Shown piece by piece: positions 1-7,978 of a DNA stretch of 50,090 nt. The notes below the pieces were generated by a model. The model made no database searches, was not told the DNA's origin, and saw only the letters and a program-made list of their open reading frames with translations. Positions within the stretch are counted from its first letter, which is position 1. Every line of letters begins with the position of its first letter. Source of the DNA: Lachnospiraceae bacterium (GTDB taxonomy: Bacteria; Bacillota; Clostridia; Lachnospirales; Lachnospiraceae); NCBI GenBank assembly GCA_017442585.1, contig JAFRZM010000018.1:1-50090 (forward strand). The letters run 5' to 3'. Both the position numbers and the translations under genes were made by a program.

Positions 1-267
1 GTTAAAGGTTATGCCGCAACTGACGATGAAGGACTTTTTTCCTCGATAAAGGACATAGAGGAATTCATGAAAGAAGCGCTTAAAGATGAAGAAGGTATAG
101 CTGATAAGAGCGTTTCCTTAAGTGCGGTTTTAAGTGATAATATCTCGATAGAATCGGTTAGGAAAAATGTAAGAGCAGGAATGGAAACGGCAGAGCCTAA
201 TGAAGAGGTTGATACAAAGACACTTTATAAACTCGCAAAGAATTTCATTATTCTTCTTAAGAGATAA
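1..267 (+). CDS. C-terminal end of an unknown protein (5' truncated by window)
   Basis: The frame is open from base 1 and ends at TAA 265-267, so this is the last 88 codons of a gene that begins outside the window. An internal ATG at 67 exists, but the reading frame and codon use continue upstream of it. The visible part is acidic and helical, with no motif I recognise, and ends in a short hydrophobic stretch (FIILL) followed by KR. It lies directly upstream of flagellin on the same strand, so a flagellar or flagellin-glycosylation role is possible, but that is inference from position only. Confidence 0.6.
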   Translation, partial: VKGYAATDDEGLFSSIKDIEEFMKEALKDEEGIADKSVSLSAVLSDNISIESVRKNVRAGMETAEPNEEVDTKTLYKLAKNFIILLKR

Positions 268-284
268 CAAAAATCGTCCGAAAT
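258..284 (+). promoter_or_regulatory. candidate sigma-D (sigma-28) promoter for flagellin
   Basis: TAAG at 258-261, a 15-base spacer and TCCGAAAT at 277-284 approximate the sigma-28 pattern TAAA-N15-GCCGATAA, with the diagnostic CCGA core. It lies about 100 bases upstream of the flagellin ATG and overlaps the end of the preceding gene. No comparable sigma-A promoter is seen closer to the gene. Confidence 0.42.
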
Positions 285-314
285 ACTATCTATAACGGCG
301 AAAGATTGTAACAA

Positions 315-336
315 AAGATTCAAGGGAATGAATCTT
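315..336 (+). promoter_or_regulatory. 5' UTR hairpin of flagellin mRNA
   Basis: AAGATTC (315-321) and GAATCTT (330-336) form a perfect 7-bp stem with the loop AAGGGAAT. A GGA in a hairpin loop plus a second GGA inside the ribosome-binding site (AAAAGGAG, about 368-375) is the layout bound by CsrA on flagellin mRNA in Bacillus. Control by CsrA here is inference; no csrA or fliW lies in the window. Confidence 0.35.
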
Positions 337-383
337 AAGGCATCACAAGGAAGTGTAGACATCAGCAAAAAGGAGATGTTTAC

Positions 384-1829
384 ATGAAGATAAATTACAA
401 TATGTCAGCATATGTCGCTAACGCAAGATTATTACAGAACGAGGACATGTTAACACAAAGCCTCGAGAGATTATCATCAGGCTATCGTATTAACCATGCA
501 TCCGACGATCCTGCGGGAATGGCGATATCATCAAAGATGAAATCACAGATTCGAGGACTTGATCAGGCGAATCGTAACTCCAAAGACGGTATATCCGTAC
601 TTGAAACTACAGAAGGTGCATTAAGCGAAGTAAACTCCATCTTACAGCGTATGAGAGAGTTGGCAGTTCAGTCCGGTAACGATACTTATACGCAGGAAGA
701 TCTTCAGGCAATGCAGGATGAAATCGAAGAATTAAAGGAAGAAATCGACAGAATCTCTAAGGACACAGAGTTTAATAAACTTCGCGTGCTTGATGGTTCT
801 ATGAGTTCAAGAATTTATGCCAACACAAGAGAAGTTACTCTTATGGAAGCAAGCAGCAACTTAAGAGTCGGCGATTATAATTTTACGGTTTTAGAAGAAG
901 CTAAAAAGGCCGTTTACCAGGGTACTGCAGTTACAGGCGCAGACCTTAACGGTAACGTAGTTCCTAAGGGAATGATTGATATCAACGGTTACAAGGTAAG
1001 ATTTACGGGCGAAGAGAATAACGCAGAAGAAATCTTTGAGAAGCTTCGTGACGCTTGTGAAATCGGCGAAGTAACATTGACTGCAGGAGCAGCGGGTGAT
1101 GAATCATATACATTCGGTAAAATACTTAATTTCGAGTCAAAGTTTGAGGGATTAAGCGAAAAGGTTGAGATTAAGTGCGATAACGAAGATATTGCCAAGT
1201 TCTTCGGTATTCCGACAACACTTCTTGCAAACGGAGAAGATGCGAAAGTAACAGCAGATCCTAACGATTTTAGTCCGAGCGCTACTTTAATTACAAAGGG
1301 TAACCGTGTAACAATTACGGAGCGTAACGGCGTATCTTTAGGCTTTACGATAGAAGAAGGTGCGCTTGAAAGAGAAAGAGCGAAAACAGGAAATGCTACA
1401 GCATCTCTTGCAGTAGAGCTTAACGTAACAGATGTAGGAAAGATGGTATTCCAGGTTGGTGCAAACGAGAAAGAAACTATCTCCATTAGCATTCCGGAAG
1501 TATCTACAAGAACATTATATATAGATGAAGTAGACGTTACTACAATAAACGGTACAGATAGATCACTTCTCGCATTGGATAACGCACTTGCCAAGGTTAC
1601 AGCGATAAGATCTGAAATCGGTGCTACACAGAACCGTCTTGATTACGCAACAGATAACTTAGACGAAGTTACAGGTGATATGACTTCAGCGTTATCACGT
1701 ATCGAAGACGTAGATATGGCAACAGAAATGTCTACATATACTCAGATGAATGTTTTGGTACAGGCCGCAACAAGCGTATTAGGCCAGGCGAACGACATTC
1801 CGGAGCAGGTTTTACAGTTATTACAGTAG
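384..1829 (+). CDS. fliC: flagellin
   Basis: Structural subunit of the flagellar filament, exported by the flagellar type III apparatus. The 481-residue product has both conserved flagellin ends. Residues 1-145 hold the D0/D1 helices (INYNMSAYVANARL, RLSSGYRINHASDDPAGMAI, ELAVQSGNDTYTQEDLQAMQ). Residues about 395-481 hold the C-terminal D1/D0 (IGATQNRLDYATDNL, ending QVLQLLQ). The central 150-390 is the variable, surface-exposed part. The start has an AAGGAGATG ribosome-binding site. FliS follows after 8 bases, so flagellin and its chaperone are co-transcribed. Identification is secure; whether this is the main flagellin or one of several cannot be told from one locus. Confidence 0.97.
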   Translation: MKINYNMSAYVANARLLQNEDMLTQSLERLSSGYRINHASDDPAGMAISSKMKSQIRGLDQANRNSKDGISVLETTEGALSEVNSILQRMRELAVQSGNDTYTQEDLQAMQDEIEELKEEIDRISKDTEFNKLRVLDGSMSSRIYANTREVTLMEASSNLRVGDYNFTVLEEAKKAVYQGTAVTGADLNGNVVPKGMIDINGYKVRFTGEENNAEEIFEKLRDACEIGEVTLTAGAAGDESYTFGKILNFESKFEGLSEKVEIKCDNEDIAKFFGIPTTLLANGEDAKVTADPNDFSPSATLITKGNRVTITERNGVSLGFTIEEGALERERAKTGNATASLAVELNVTDVGKMVFQVGANEKETISISIPEVSTRTLYIDEVDVTTINGTDRSLLALDNALAKVTAIRSEIGATQNRLDYATDNLDEVTGDMTSALSRIEDVDMATEMSTYTQMNVLVQAATSVLGQANDIPEQVLQLLQ

Positions 1830-1837
1830 GTGAGTAA

Positions 1838-2311
1838 ATGGACGTAGAGAAGAAAAAGGAGTACAAAGAACGAATAGTAGCCGCCAATAGAAGCGAACTT
1901 ATCGTCATAATGTATGAAATGATATTCTCATATATGGAAGACTTCTATAGAGAAATGAAGTCGGATTCCTGGCAGGAGGCAAAAGTTTCTTTAGACAGGA
2001 TAGAAGCAATCGTACGACGTTTACAGGATGACCTTAACATAAAGTACGATGTGGCAAAAGAGCTTTATAGCCTATATGACTTTTGTATCCGTCACTTAAG
2101 TATGGCCCGTTCTTTAAAGTCCGAGGACAAAGTGCGAGAGACGGAAAAGATTTTAAGGAATCTGTATAAAGGCATGTGCGAAATGTCTAAAGAAGATAAA
2201 TCGGAGCCGTTAATGCAGAATAAAGAAAGCGTATACCTTGGAATGACCTACGGAAAAGGAAGCTTAAATGAAATTTCGATGGGTATTCAAAACAGAGGAT
2301 TTTACGCATAG
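1838..2311 (+). CDS. fliS: flagellar export chaperone FliS
   Basis: FliS binds the C-terminal helix of flagellin in the cytoplasm, prevents premature polymerisation and delivers it to the export gate. The 157-residue protein shows the family pattern: an all-helical body, an early segment ELIVIMYEMIFSYMEDF matching the usual ELxxxLYDGAIxxL, and a later RHLSMARSLKSEDKV segment. It is somewhat longer than typical FliS (about 125-135 residues), the extra length being a C-terminal tail with YLGMTYGKGSLNEIS. It starts 8 bases after flagellin and is followed by a clear terminator, closing a two-gene operon. Confidence 0.93.
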   Translation: MDVEKKKEYKERIVAANRSELIVIMYEMIFSYMEDFYREMKSDSWQEAKVSLDRIEAIVRRLQDDLNIKYDVAKELYSLYDFCIRHLSMARSLKSEDKVRETEKILRNLYKGMCEMSKEDKSEPLMQNKESVYLGMTYGKGSLNEISMGIQNRGFYA

Positions 2312-2342
2312 TGGTCCATGAGTTTATAAATATTTTATAATT

Positions 2343-2380
2343 GCAGTTGGAAGCGGCAAGTTTCCAACTGCTTTTTTATT
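2343..2380 (+). terminator. Rho-independent terminator after fliS
   Basis: GCAGTTGGAA (2343-2352) pairs perfectly with TTCCAACTGC (2362-2371), followed by TTTTTTATTTTT. It separates the flagellin operon from the Tad locus. Confidence 0.9.
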
Positions 2381-2468
2381 TTTATTTTAGTATTTGTTCG
2401 GTTGTAAATTCGATTAAGCCGAATTATAATTCAAAATACAATCTAAAAAGGAGGCGGGGACAGCGAAA

Positions 2469-2846
2469 CTGCTTTTCATTATCCCTTATGCCTTCCTTGT
2501 ATCAATCTATGATATAAGATCAAATAAGATCCCGAATTATTTAATTGTATACGGATGTCTGACAGGTATTTTATTATTTATTAACCGATTTCCTTTAAGC
2601 CTTGCAGAGGGTATAACTATATTTTTGATACTTATGGTTAATCTTATTCTTTATTCTTTGAAGATGGTGGGAGCGGGAGATGTAAAGTATATTTTGACTT
2701 TTATTTTATTTTTGGGAGGAAAGGAAGTGCTTAAGGGGTTACTTATAAGTGTTGTGGTGCAAGCGTGCTTTTTCCTGATATTTAAAAGGAGGAAGATGCC
2801 ATTTTCACCGGCGCTTACGATAGGGCTTTTGGCAGTTAGTTTATGA
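2469..2846 (+). CDS. prepilin peptidase (A24 family, CpaA/TadV-like), no canonical start codon
   Basis: Inner-membrane aspartyl protease that would cleave the leader of the Flp pilin and pseudopilins. Both A24 catalytic motifs are present: YDIRSNKIPN near the N-terminus and GAGDVK in the middle, each with its aspartate, between hydrophobic segments. The frame is open from 2430 but contains no ATG, GTG or TTG upstream of the first catalytic motif; the first standard start codons appear near 2618-2625, well past it. A strong AAAAAGGAGG (2445-2454) precedes CTG 2469, so I place the start there provisionally. ATT 2478 is the alternative, and a lost start codon is possible. The 3' end overlaps tadZ by 4 bases (ATGA), so coupling is expected. 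Confidence 0.72.
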   Translation: MLFIIPYAFLVSIYDIRSNKIPNYLIVYGCLTGILLFINRFPLSLAEGITIFLILMVNLILYSLKMVGAGDVKYILTFILFLGGKEVLKGLLISVVVQACFFLIFKRRKMPFSPALTIGLLAVSL

Positions 2847-3664
2847 TGAAGAAGTATTTTGTAGTTAACGATCAAAATGAAGAATACGTAAGGAGGTTAC
2901 TTTTAAGATTACGAGAGCGATTCGAGGATAGTAATTTTGATCTTATAAAAGAAGATGAGATTGATGAGGAAAGGGAATGCATATGGTTAAGCGAAGAAAA
3001 AACAGTAGATAAGAATAAAGTCTACATGTATCAGAAGGTATCTGATATAAGAAAAGAAATAATGGAAAAGTTTTCGGAAAAAGAAGTTATAGCAGGTATG
3101 GCAAAGAGCAAGATATGTGTGCTTTTTTCGCCGATGGGGAATCCGTATCAAAGGGTTTTATTAAAGAAAGAGGCGTTAAGCAAAAATGACGAATCGAGTT
3201 TATTGGTTATGGACGTGGGATATTTTTCCGGTAACGGTGAAGAGAAGATATCCATGTCGGATTTTTGCTTTATGATTCATAAAGGAAGCGATAATCTGAT
3301 AGACCGCGCACTTATAGAAGAAGGTATTGATTCGTCTGAGGGATATGACGAGATGAGGGGATTTATAAGTCCGATACATGTAACGTCTTTGGGACAGGAA
3401 CTTAATGAATTTATAAAATTAGTAGCTGCAAGGAGTGGGTACGATAAGATATTACTGTCTCTTAATACATTGCCACCGCATTTCGACGGGATTCTAAAAA
3501 TGGCCGATGAGATAACTTTGTTTAGTATAGAAGACAGCGTATTGGAAGACTATAAGGAGATGTGTCGCGAGGGCTTTAAACAATACTTACAGGATATAGG
3601 AGTTACGGGAATTAATAATAAGCTTAAGGAGAAAAGGATAATATGCAGGATTTCGGAGAATTAA
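2843..3664 (+). CDS. tadZ: TadZ/CpaE-like pilus localisation protein, degenerate P-loop
   Basis: 273 residues at the conserved TadZ/CpaE position just before the TadA ATPase. TadZ proteins are MinD/ParA-like and place the pilus machine at a pole. The N-terminal about 95 residues look like an atypical receiver-type domain. At residues about 96-110 the segment VLFSPMGNPYQRVLLKKEAL lies where MinD proteins have a glycine-rich P-loop ending GKT; here the glycines and lysine-threonine are replaced, so ATP binding is probably lost or altered. The start ATG 2843 overlaps the upstream stop by 4 bases and the gene overlaps tadA by 22, indicating translational coupling. The function comes from context plus the fold-like pattern. 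Confidence 0.75.
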   Translation: MMKKYFVVNDQNEEYVRRLLLRLRERFEDSNFDLIKEDEIDEERECIWLSEEKTVDKNKVYMYQKVSDIRKEIMEKFSEKEVIAGMAKSKICVLFSPMGNPYQRVLLKKEALSKNDESSLLVMDVGYFSGNGEEKISMSDFCFMIHKGSDNLIDRALIEEGIDSSEGYDEMRGFISPIHVTSLGQELNEFIKLVAARSGYDKILLSLNTLPPHFDGILKMADEITLFSIEDSVLEDYKEMCREGFKQYLQDIGVTGINNKLKEKRIICRISEN

Positions 3665-4776
3665 AAAGACAGACGATAGCTATCCTTGAACGAGAAGAAG
3701 CCGATACCGGTGTAGAAAAAGGGGTTACCGATGAGGTTGTAAAAGATGCGATAGGAAGCGCGCTTTTTAAGGCGCAAAGGCATTCTCCGACATCATATGA
3801 CGACTGGGAAAAGGCAGAAAGACGGCTTTTTCATTCAATGAAGGGCTTCGATGTAATAGATCCGCTTATGAATGATAAGGATGTTTCGGAAATAATGATA
3901 AACGGAACGGAGTCGATTTTTTATGAAAAGAACGGTGCGATACAAAAATTTGACGAGGCGTTTGAATCCGAGGAGGATCTGTATTTATTAATAGAGAGAA
4001 TCGTATCCGGACATAACAGGAAAGTCAATTTTAAAGAGCCTATAGTAGATACAAAGGCGGCAGACGGAAGTCGAGTGCATATAGTGTTGCCGCCGGTATC
4101 GTTAAATGGACCGGTGGTTACTATAAGGAGGTTTTTAAATAAAGCAAGGACTTTAAATGACCTTATTAATTGCGGCGGAATAAGTAAAGAACAGGCTTCG
4201 TTTTTAAGCGAGAAGATCAAGAACAAAGAGACCATTTTGATTTCCGGCGGAACATCTTCGGGAAAGACCACAATGCTTAATGCCTTAATAGATGAGATAG
4301 ATGGGAACGAGAGAATAATTACAGTGGAGGATTCCGCGGAATTAAAGCTTTCGGGACGGGAAAATGCAATAAGTATGGAATGCAGAAACAAGACTGTCGA
4401 GGGGGTTGAGGCGGTGACACTACGTGATCTTATAAAAGCAAGTTTACGAATGCGCCCTGACAGGATTATTGTCGGAGAGGTAAGAGGATCTGAAGCGCTT
4501 GACCTTATGCAGGCGTTGAATACGGGACATAATGGGTCGCTTTGTACGCTTCATGCAAACTCGTGTAAAGATGCACTTCTCCGCTTGGAAGTTTTGATAC
4601 TTATGGCGATGGACTTGCCGCTTAAGGCGATAAAAGCACAGATTGTTGCAGGGGTAGATTATATAGTTCAAATGAAGCGTGATGAAAAGGGGATAAGAAA
4701 GGTTTCGGAGATTGTAAAAGTATGCGGGATAAAAAAGGACGAAATCATGTTGGAAAAAGTAGAGCTTGGTGGGTAG
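3643..4776 (+). CDS. tadA: TadA/CpaF pilus assembly ATPase
   Basis: Hexameric secretion ATPase that powers Flp pilus polymerisation at the inner face of the membrane. The 377-residue protein has an N-terminal helical domain with the DPLMNDKDVSEIMING signature (about 76-91). Walker A GGTSSGKTT is near residue 201. The Asp box is ITVEDSAELKL, Walker B is RPDRIIVGEVRG near 269, and the His box is LCTLHANS near 300. All catalytic elements are intact. It overlaps both tadZ upstream and tadB downstream, so it sits inside a tightly packed operon. Confidence 0.96.
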   Translation: MQDFGELKRQTIAILEREEADTGVEKGVTDEVVKDAIGSALFKAQRHSPTSYDDWEKAERRLFHSMKGFDVIDPLMNDKDVSEIMINGTESIFYEKNGAIQKFDEAFESEEDLYLLIERIVSGHNRKVNFKEPIVDTKAADGSRVHIVLPPVSLNGPVVTIRRFLNKARTLNDLINCGGISKEQASFLSEKIKNKETILISGGTSSGKTTMLNALIDEIDGNERIITVEDSAELKLSGRENAISMECRNKTVEGVEAVTLRDLIKASLRMRPDRIIVGEVRGSEALDLMQALNTGHNGSLCTLHANSCKDALLRLEVLILMAMDLPLKAIKAQIVAGVDYIVQMKRDEKGIRKVSEIVKVCGIKKDEIMLEKVELGG

Positions 4777-5474
4777 ATAAAGTGTTAAACATTTTGGTCG
4801 GAGCAGCGGGAATTATAGTTTTATCTTATCTGTTCTTTCAAAGCGTAAAGGCTTCTGTTATATTATCTGTTCTTTTATATCCATATTTTAAGATAAGTAA
4901 AAAGATAAAGATAAGTCATGCGATAAAGGTATTTCGAGACGACTTTAAGGAGTTTTTGCAGATATACGAGGCTGAACTTTCCGCCGGGGTGTCTCCCGAA
5001 AATGCGGTCTCTTTAAGTCTCGGGAAACTGAAAGACCGATGCGGAGTTGAGTCCCCTGTATTTATGGATCTCTTACGCGTAAATAAAAGGATAAAGGTTG
5101 GAATGTCTTTGGAGGAGGCGTTTAAAAGATGGTCTTTAGAACGGGGCGAGGAACATTTAAAACTGTTTACCGAAACTTTTGTATATGGGAAACGGATAGG
5201 GCAGAATCTTTCTCTTCTTACGACGAAAGTGGGAGGTACGATTGAAAGCGACATAGAGATAGAAAAGGAAAGTAAAAGTATAATGTCTGAAGTCAGATTC
5301 GAACAATACGTAATGTCTTTGATGCCGGTCTTTTTCCTGGTTTATACAAGGTTTGCAACAGGGGATTATCTTGATGTGATATATAAAAGCGTCGGAGGAT
5401 ATATTTTTATGGCGGTCTGTCTTTTGCTTTATGTGCTTGCCGTACTTTGGGGAATAAAGGTGATGAAGGAGTAG
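4722..5474 (+). CDS. tadB: TadB-like type II secretion F platform protein
   Basis: Inner-membrane platform protein of the Tad pilus, paired with TadC. The product has two hydrophobic segments near the N-terminus (about 22-50), a cytoplasmic T2SSF domain (FLQIYEAELSAGVSPENAV, GMSLEEAFKRW) and two C-terminal membrane segments (about 193-245). The ATG at 4722 lies 55 bases inside tadA. A GTG at 4782 is a possible alternative start, but it would trim the basic pre-membrane segment. tadC follows after one base. Confidence 0.85.
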   Translation: MRDKKGRNHVGKSRAWWVDKVLNILVGAAGIIVLSYLFFQSVKASVILSVLLYPYFKISKKIKISHAIKVFRDDFKEFLQIYEAELSAGVSPENAVSLSLGKLKDRCGVESPVFMDLLRVNKRIKVGMSLEEAFKRWSLERGEEHLKLFTETFVYGKRIGQNLSLLTTKVGGTIESDIEIEKESKSIMSEVRFEQYVMSLMPVFFLVYTRFATGDYLDVIYKSVGGYIFMAVCLLLYVLAVLWGIKVMKE

Positions 5475-5475
5475 G

Positions 5476-6144
5476 ATGCGGTTAAAAAGAAATGTAAATT
5501 CCAAAATAATGGCAAAAATGAAAAAGGATTTTTTTTCGGCAGCAGGCATAGGGGTTATGATATCGGTTCTACTGGCGGTATTTACAAGAGATTTTGCAAA
5601 GGCGGGAGTAGTGCTTATGCTTTCTTTTGTAGGAGCTGCATTGTTGTCCGTAAACGAAATTGAAAAGCATAAATCCGAAAAGAAGAAGAAAGAAGAGGCG
5701 TTAAGGGAAGCGTATCCTTCGTTAATCTATGCGCTGACAGGATTTATCGAAGGTGGAATGAGCGTGAGAGAAGGTTTTAAAACAATAATACGCCTTAATC
5801 TTGTAACACAACCTATATTAAGAGAAAAGATAGAAACACTTAACTTAAAGCTTGATAATGGAATGAGCATGCAAAGAGCCTTAAATGAGTTTTCGAGAAG
5901 CATCGGAATAAAAGAGTACAAGAAGCTTTCCGGACTCATATCACAAAATGAAAGAGCCGGAAGTATAGATCTTGTAAAGGTTATGGAATTAGAACTTGTA
6001 GAAACGGAGCATATGAAAATAAGGTATGCGAAGGAGCGGGCAGAAAAGAAAAAGGTTGTAATGCTTTTACCTATTACGATGTTACTCTTTGTGGTCATAT
6101 TAATACTTATGGGGCCTGCGTTTATACAATTGCAAACTGTTTAG
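5476..6144 (+). CDS. tadC: TadC-like type II secretion F platform protein
   Basis: Second platform protein of the Tad machine. The N-terminus carries two membrane segments (about 18-60). A charged linker and the T2SSF core follow, with FIEGGMSVREGFKTI, LDNGMSMQRALNEFSRS and LISQNERAGSIDLV, which are typical of the F domain. A final membrane helix (VVMLLPITMLLFVVILILMG) lies at the C-terminus. It starts one base after the tadB stop with GAAGGAG of the tadB end serving as ribosome-binding site. Order and size fit TadC. Confidence 0.87.
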   Translation: MRLKRNVNSKIMAKMKKDFFSAAGIGVMISVLLAVFTRDFAKAGVVLMLSFVGAALLSVNEIEKHKSEKKKKEEALREAYPSLIYALTGFIEGGMSVREGFKTIIRLNLVTQPILREKIETLNLKLDNGMSMQRALNEFSRSIGIKEYKKLSGLISQNERAGSIDLVKVMELELVETEHMKIRYAKERAEKKKVVMLLPITMLLFVVILILMGPAFIQLQTV

Positions 6145-6211
6145 GGGGTGATAAGTTGGCGGTTTTTAAAATGTAAGGAAAGTTTAAAAATAATCGAAAG
6201 GAAGGAAAAGC

Positions 6212-6385
6212 ATGAATAAGATTAAGGAATTTTTTAAAGAAGAGGACGGAATTACAACAGTCGAAATGATACTGGTTTTGGTGGTCTTAATCGCTATAGT
6301 CTTGATTTTCAAGGAGCAGATTACGGGGCTTGTGGACGGAATTTTTAATACTATTACAAAGAGTGCAGGTCAGGTAGGTGCGTAA
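6212..6385 (+). CDS. flp: Flp-type IVb pilin
   Basis: 57-residue major pilin candidate. The basic leader MNKIKEFFKEEDG is followed by ITTVEMILVLVVLIAIVLIF: cleavage after glycine, glutamate at mature position +5, then a single hydrophobic helix. That is the type IVb prepilin pattern processed by A24 peptidases, two of which are encoded nearby. A strong GAAAGGAAGG ribosome-binding site precedes the ATG. The 67-base gap before it is the largest in the operon, which may allow separate pilin expression. The gene is short enough to be missed by length cut-offs. Confidence 0.9.
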   Translation: MNKIKEFFKEEDGITTVEMILVLVVLIAIVLIFKEQITGLVDGIFNTITKSAGQVGA

Positions 6386-7826
6386 AAGGGGAGTTATTAC
6401 GGTTTATACGGCTATAAGCCTGGCACTTGTGATATCGCTTTTTCTGGCGCTCTTAGAGGCGGCAAGGGTTACTTCAATGATGACAATGTATGAAGAACAT
6501 ATAGATCTTGCAGCAGAGAACGTGATGGCCCATTACAACAGGAAAGTATTTAAGGAATCGGGACTGTTTGTAAGAAAGTATACGGATGAGCTTAAGTCGG
6601 AGATGAATGAATACCTTAATCGTGATGAGAAGGAAGATGAAAGGGATTTACTTCGGGGTAAGGAATGCGAGGTTACAGAGTTAAACTATAGGCTTATGAC
6701 AGATGATGGCGGAAAGGTATATAGAAAAATGGCCGCATCTTATTTGACGTCGGCGATTCCAAATGGGTATCGGGATAAGCTGGAGGAGATCAGTAATAAC
6801 TATCTTGTAGCGAAAGAATATATAGACGGCATTGAAATAGGAAAGCTTATGGAAAAAGCGATAAATGCTGTGATGGCCGCGATAGAGTATGCTCAAAGTC
6901 ATTTGTATAAGAAAACGACCGATGCAAACGGTAATGAAGTAGTAGAGGTAGATCCTGCAATGCAGGCTGCACTTGATGCTTTAAACTCTTCGGAGATTAT
7001 GGATTATCCTTCGAAAAAAGCGTCAATCGGAATAAAACTTGTAGTTCCTGACGGATTTAAGATTTCGACGGGAAGAAAGCTTTTATACAAACCTCTTATG
7101 GAAAGAAGCCTTAATGCGGGAAATATGGAGCCGGTTGAATCAAATGATGTCGAATCGACATTGCAAGTTATATATGCTCTTTTAAATACGAAAAGCGCGG
7201 TTGAGTATTCAAAAGCCGAAAAGAATTCCGGTAAAGCCGGGACATCTGTAGAAAAGGACGATAATTTAAACTATGAGCTCGAGTATATCCTATGCGGCGC
7301 GCATACGGATTATGATAATCTTGATAAAACGATAAAGAGACTTTTGATATTTCGTGAAGGAGTACGATATCTTTCGAATCTTTCAAATCCTTATACGGTG
7401 GCAAGGGCGCAGGCTATAGCGACAGCACTTGTTTCTTTTACCGGAATCCCGGCACTTATTCCGTTAGTTAAACATGGACTTTTAATATGCTGGGCATTTG
7501 TGGAAGCGGCAGATGATTGCAAAATATTACTTGGTGGGCACAGAGTTCCTCTTTTGCCGCTGCCACAGATAGGAATAACGCTTGATTTAAACTACAGAGA
7601 GCATATCGGAATAATGATGCTTCCGATGGAAAGTAAGAAAATATCTTTTAGAAGCATGGACATACTGGAAGAAAAAACCGGAGTTAAGGCAGACAGTCTG
7701 ATATGTGCAATTAGTGGCAAAGTAGACGTAAAAACGTTGCCGCGTATAAGTAAGGCAATCCTTATGTTTAAAGTTCCGGATTTTATGTTGGAACGCTCTT
7801 ATGAATTTTTGAAACAGACTTATTAA
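6378..7826 (+). CDS. DUF5702-type Tad-locus protein (TadG-like N-terminus)
   Basis: 482-residue envelope protein found in clostridial Tad loci. The N-terminus, RKRGVITVYTAISLALVISL continuing FLALLEAARV, is the single-membrane-helix module of TadG/TadE-like pseudopilins. The rest is a large, probably extracytoplasmic region of mixed helix and loop with a second hydrophobic stretch near 355-380 (VARAQAIATALVSFTGIPAL). The only start that keeps the membrane helix is GTG 6378, which overlaps the flp end by 8 bases. I recognise the family by architecture and locus; its molecular role is not known to me. Confidence 0.75.
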   Translation: MRKRGVITVYTAISLALVISLFLALLEAARVTSMMTMYEEHIDLAAENVMAHYNRKVFKESGLFVRKYTDELKSEMNEYLNRDEKEDERDLLRGKECEVTELNYRLMTDDGGKVYRKMAASYLTSAIPNGYRDKLEEISNNYLVAKEYIDGIEIGKLMEKAINAVMAAIEYAQSHLYKKTTDANGNEVVEVDPAMQAALDALNSSEIMDYPSKKASIGIKLVVPDGFKISTGRKLLYKPLMERSLNAGNMEPVESNDVESTLQVIYALLNTKSAVEYSKAEKNSGKAGTSVEKDDNLNYELEYILCGAHTDYDNLDKTIKRLLIFREGVRYLSNLSNPYTVARAQAIATALVSFTGIPALIPLVKHGLLICWAFVEAADDCKILLGGHRVPLLPLPQIGITLDLNYREHIGIMMLPMESKKISFRSMDILEEKTGVKADSLICAISGKVDVKTLPRISKAILMFKVPDFMLERSYEFLKQTY

Positions 7827-7834
7827 ATGAAAGG

Positions 7835-7978
7835 AGGTGTGATCTTAATGTCCCCCTATCTTAAATCATTCTTAAAACATACTAATGTATACTCTCCCGA
7901 AAGAAAATATATAATACATGAACCAAAAGCAAACCATAAAAAAGAACCTCTTATTTGGGGGACATTAAGATCACACCT
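7835..7978. repeat. perfect 22-bp inverted repeat, 100-base spacer, across a start codon
   Basis: Bases 7835-7856 and 7957-7978 are exact reverse complements (22 of 22), separated by 100 bases. The left arm contains part of the ribosome-binding site and the start codon ATG 7848 of the TadE-like gene; the right arm is inside the same coding sequence. Inverting the spacer puts TAA two codons after the arm in the gene frame (AAA TAA), so an inverted form would be OFF. Alternatives are an mRNA stem that hides the ribosome-binding site, or a fold-back copying or assembly artefact. Confidence 0.85.

Noticed and set aside
989-1594. Long antisense ORF inside flagellin
   Set aside because: It is a codon-bias shadow of the flagellin gene, as are the other antisense frames within real genes.
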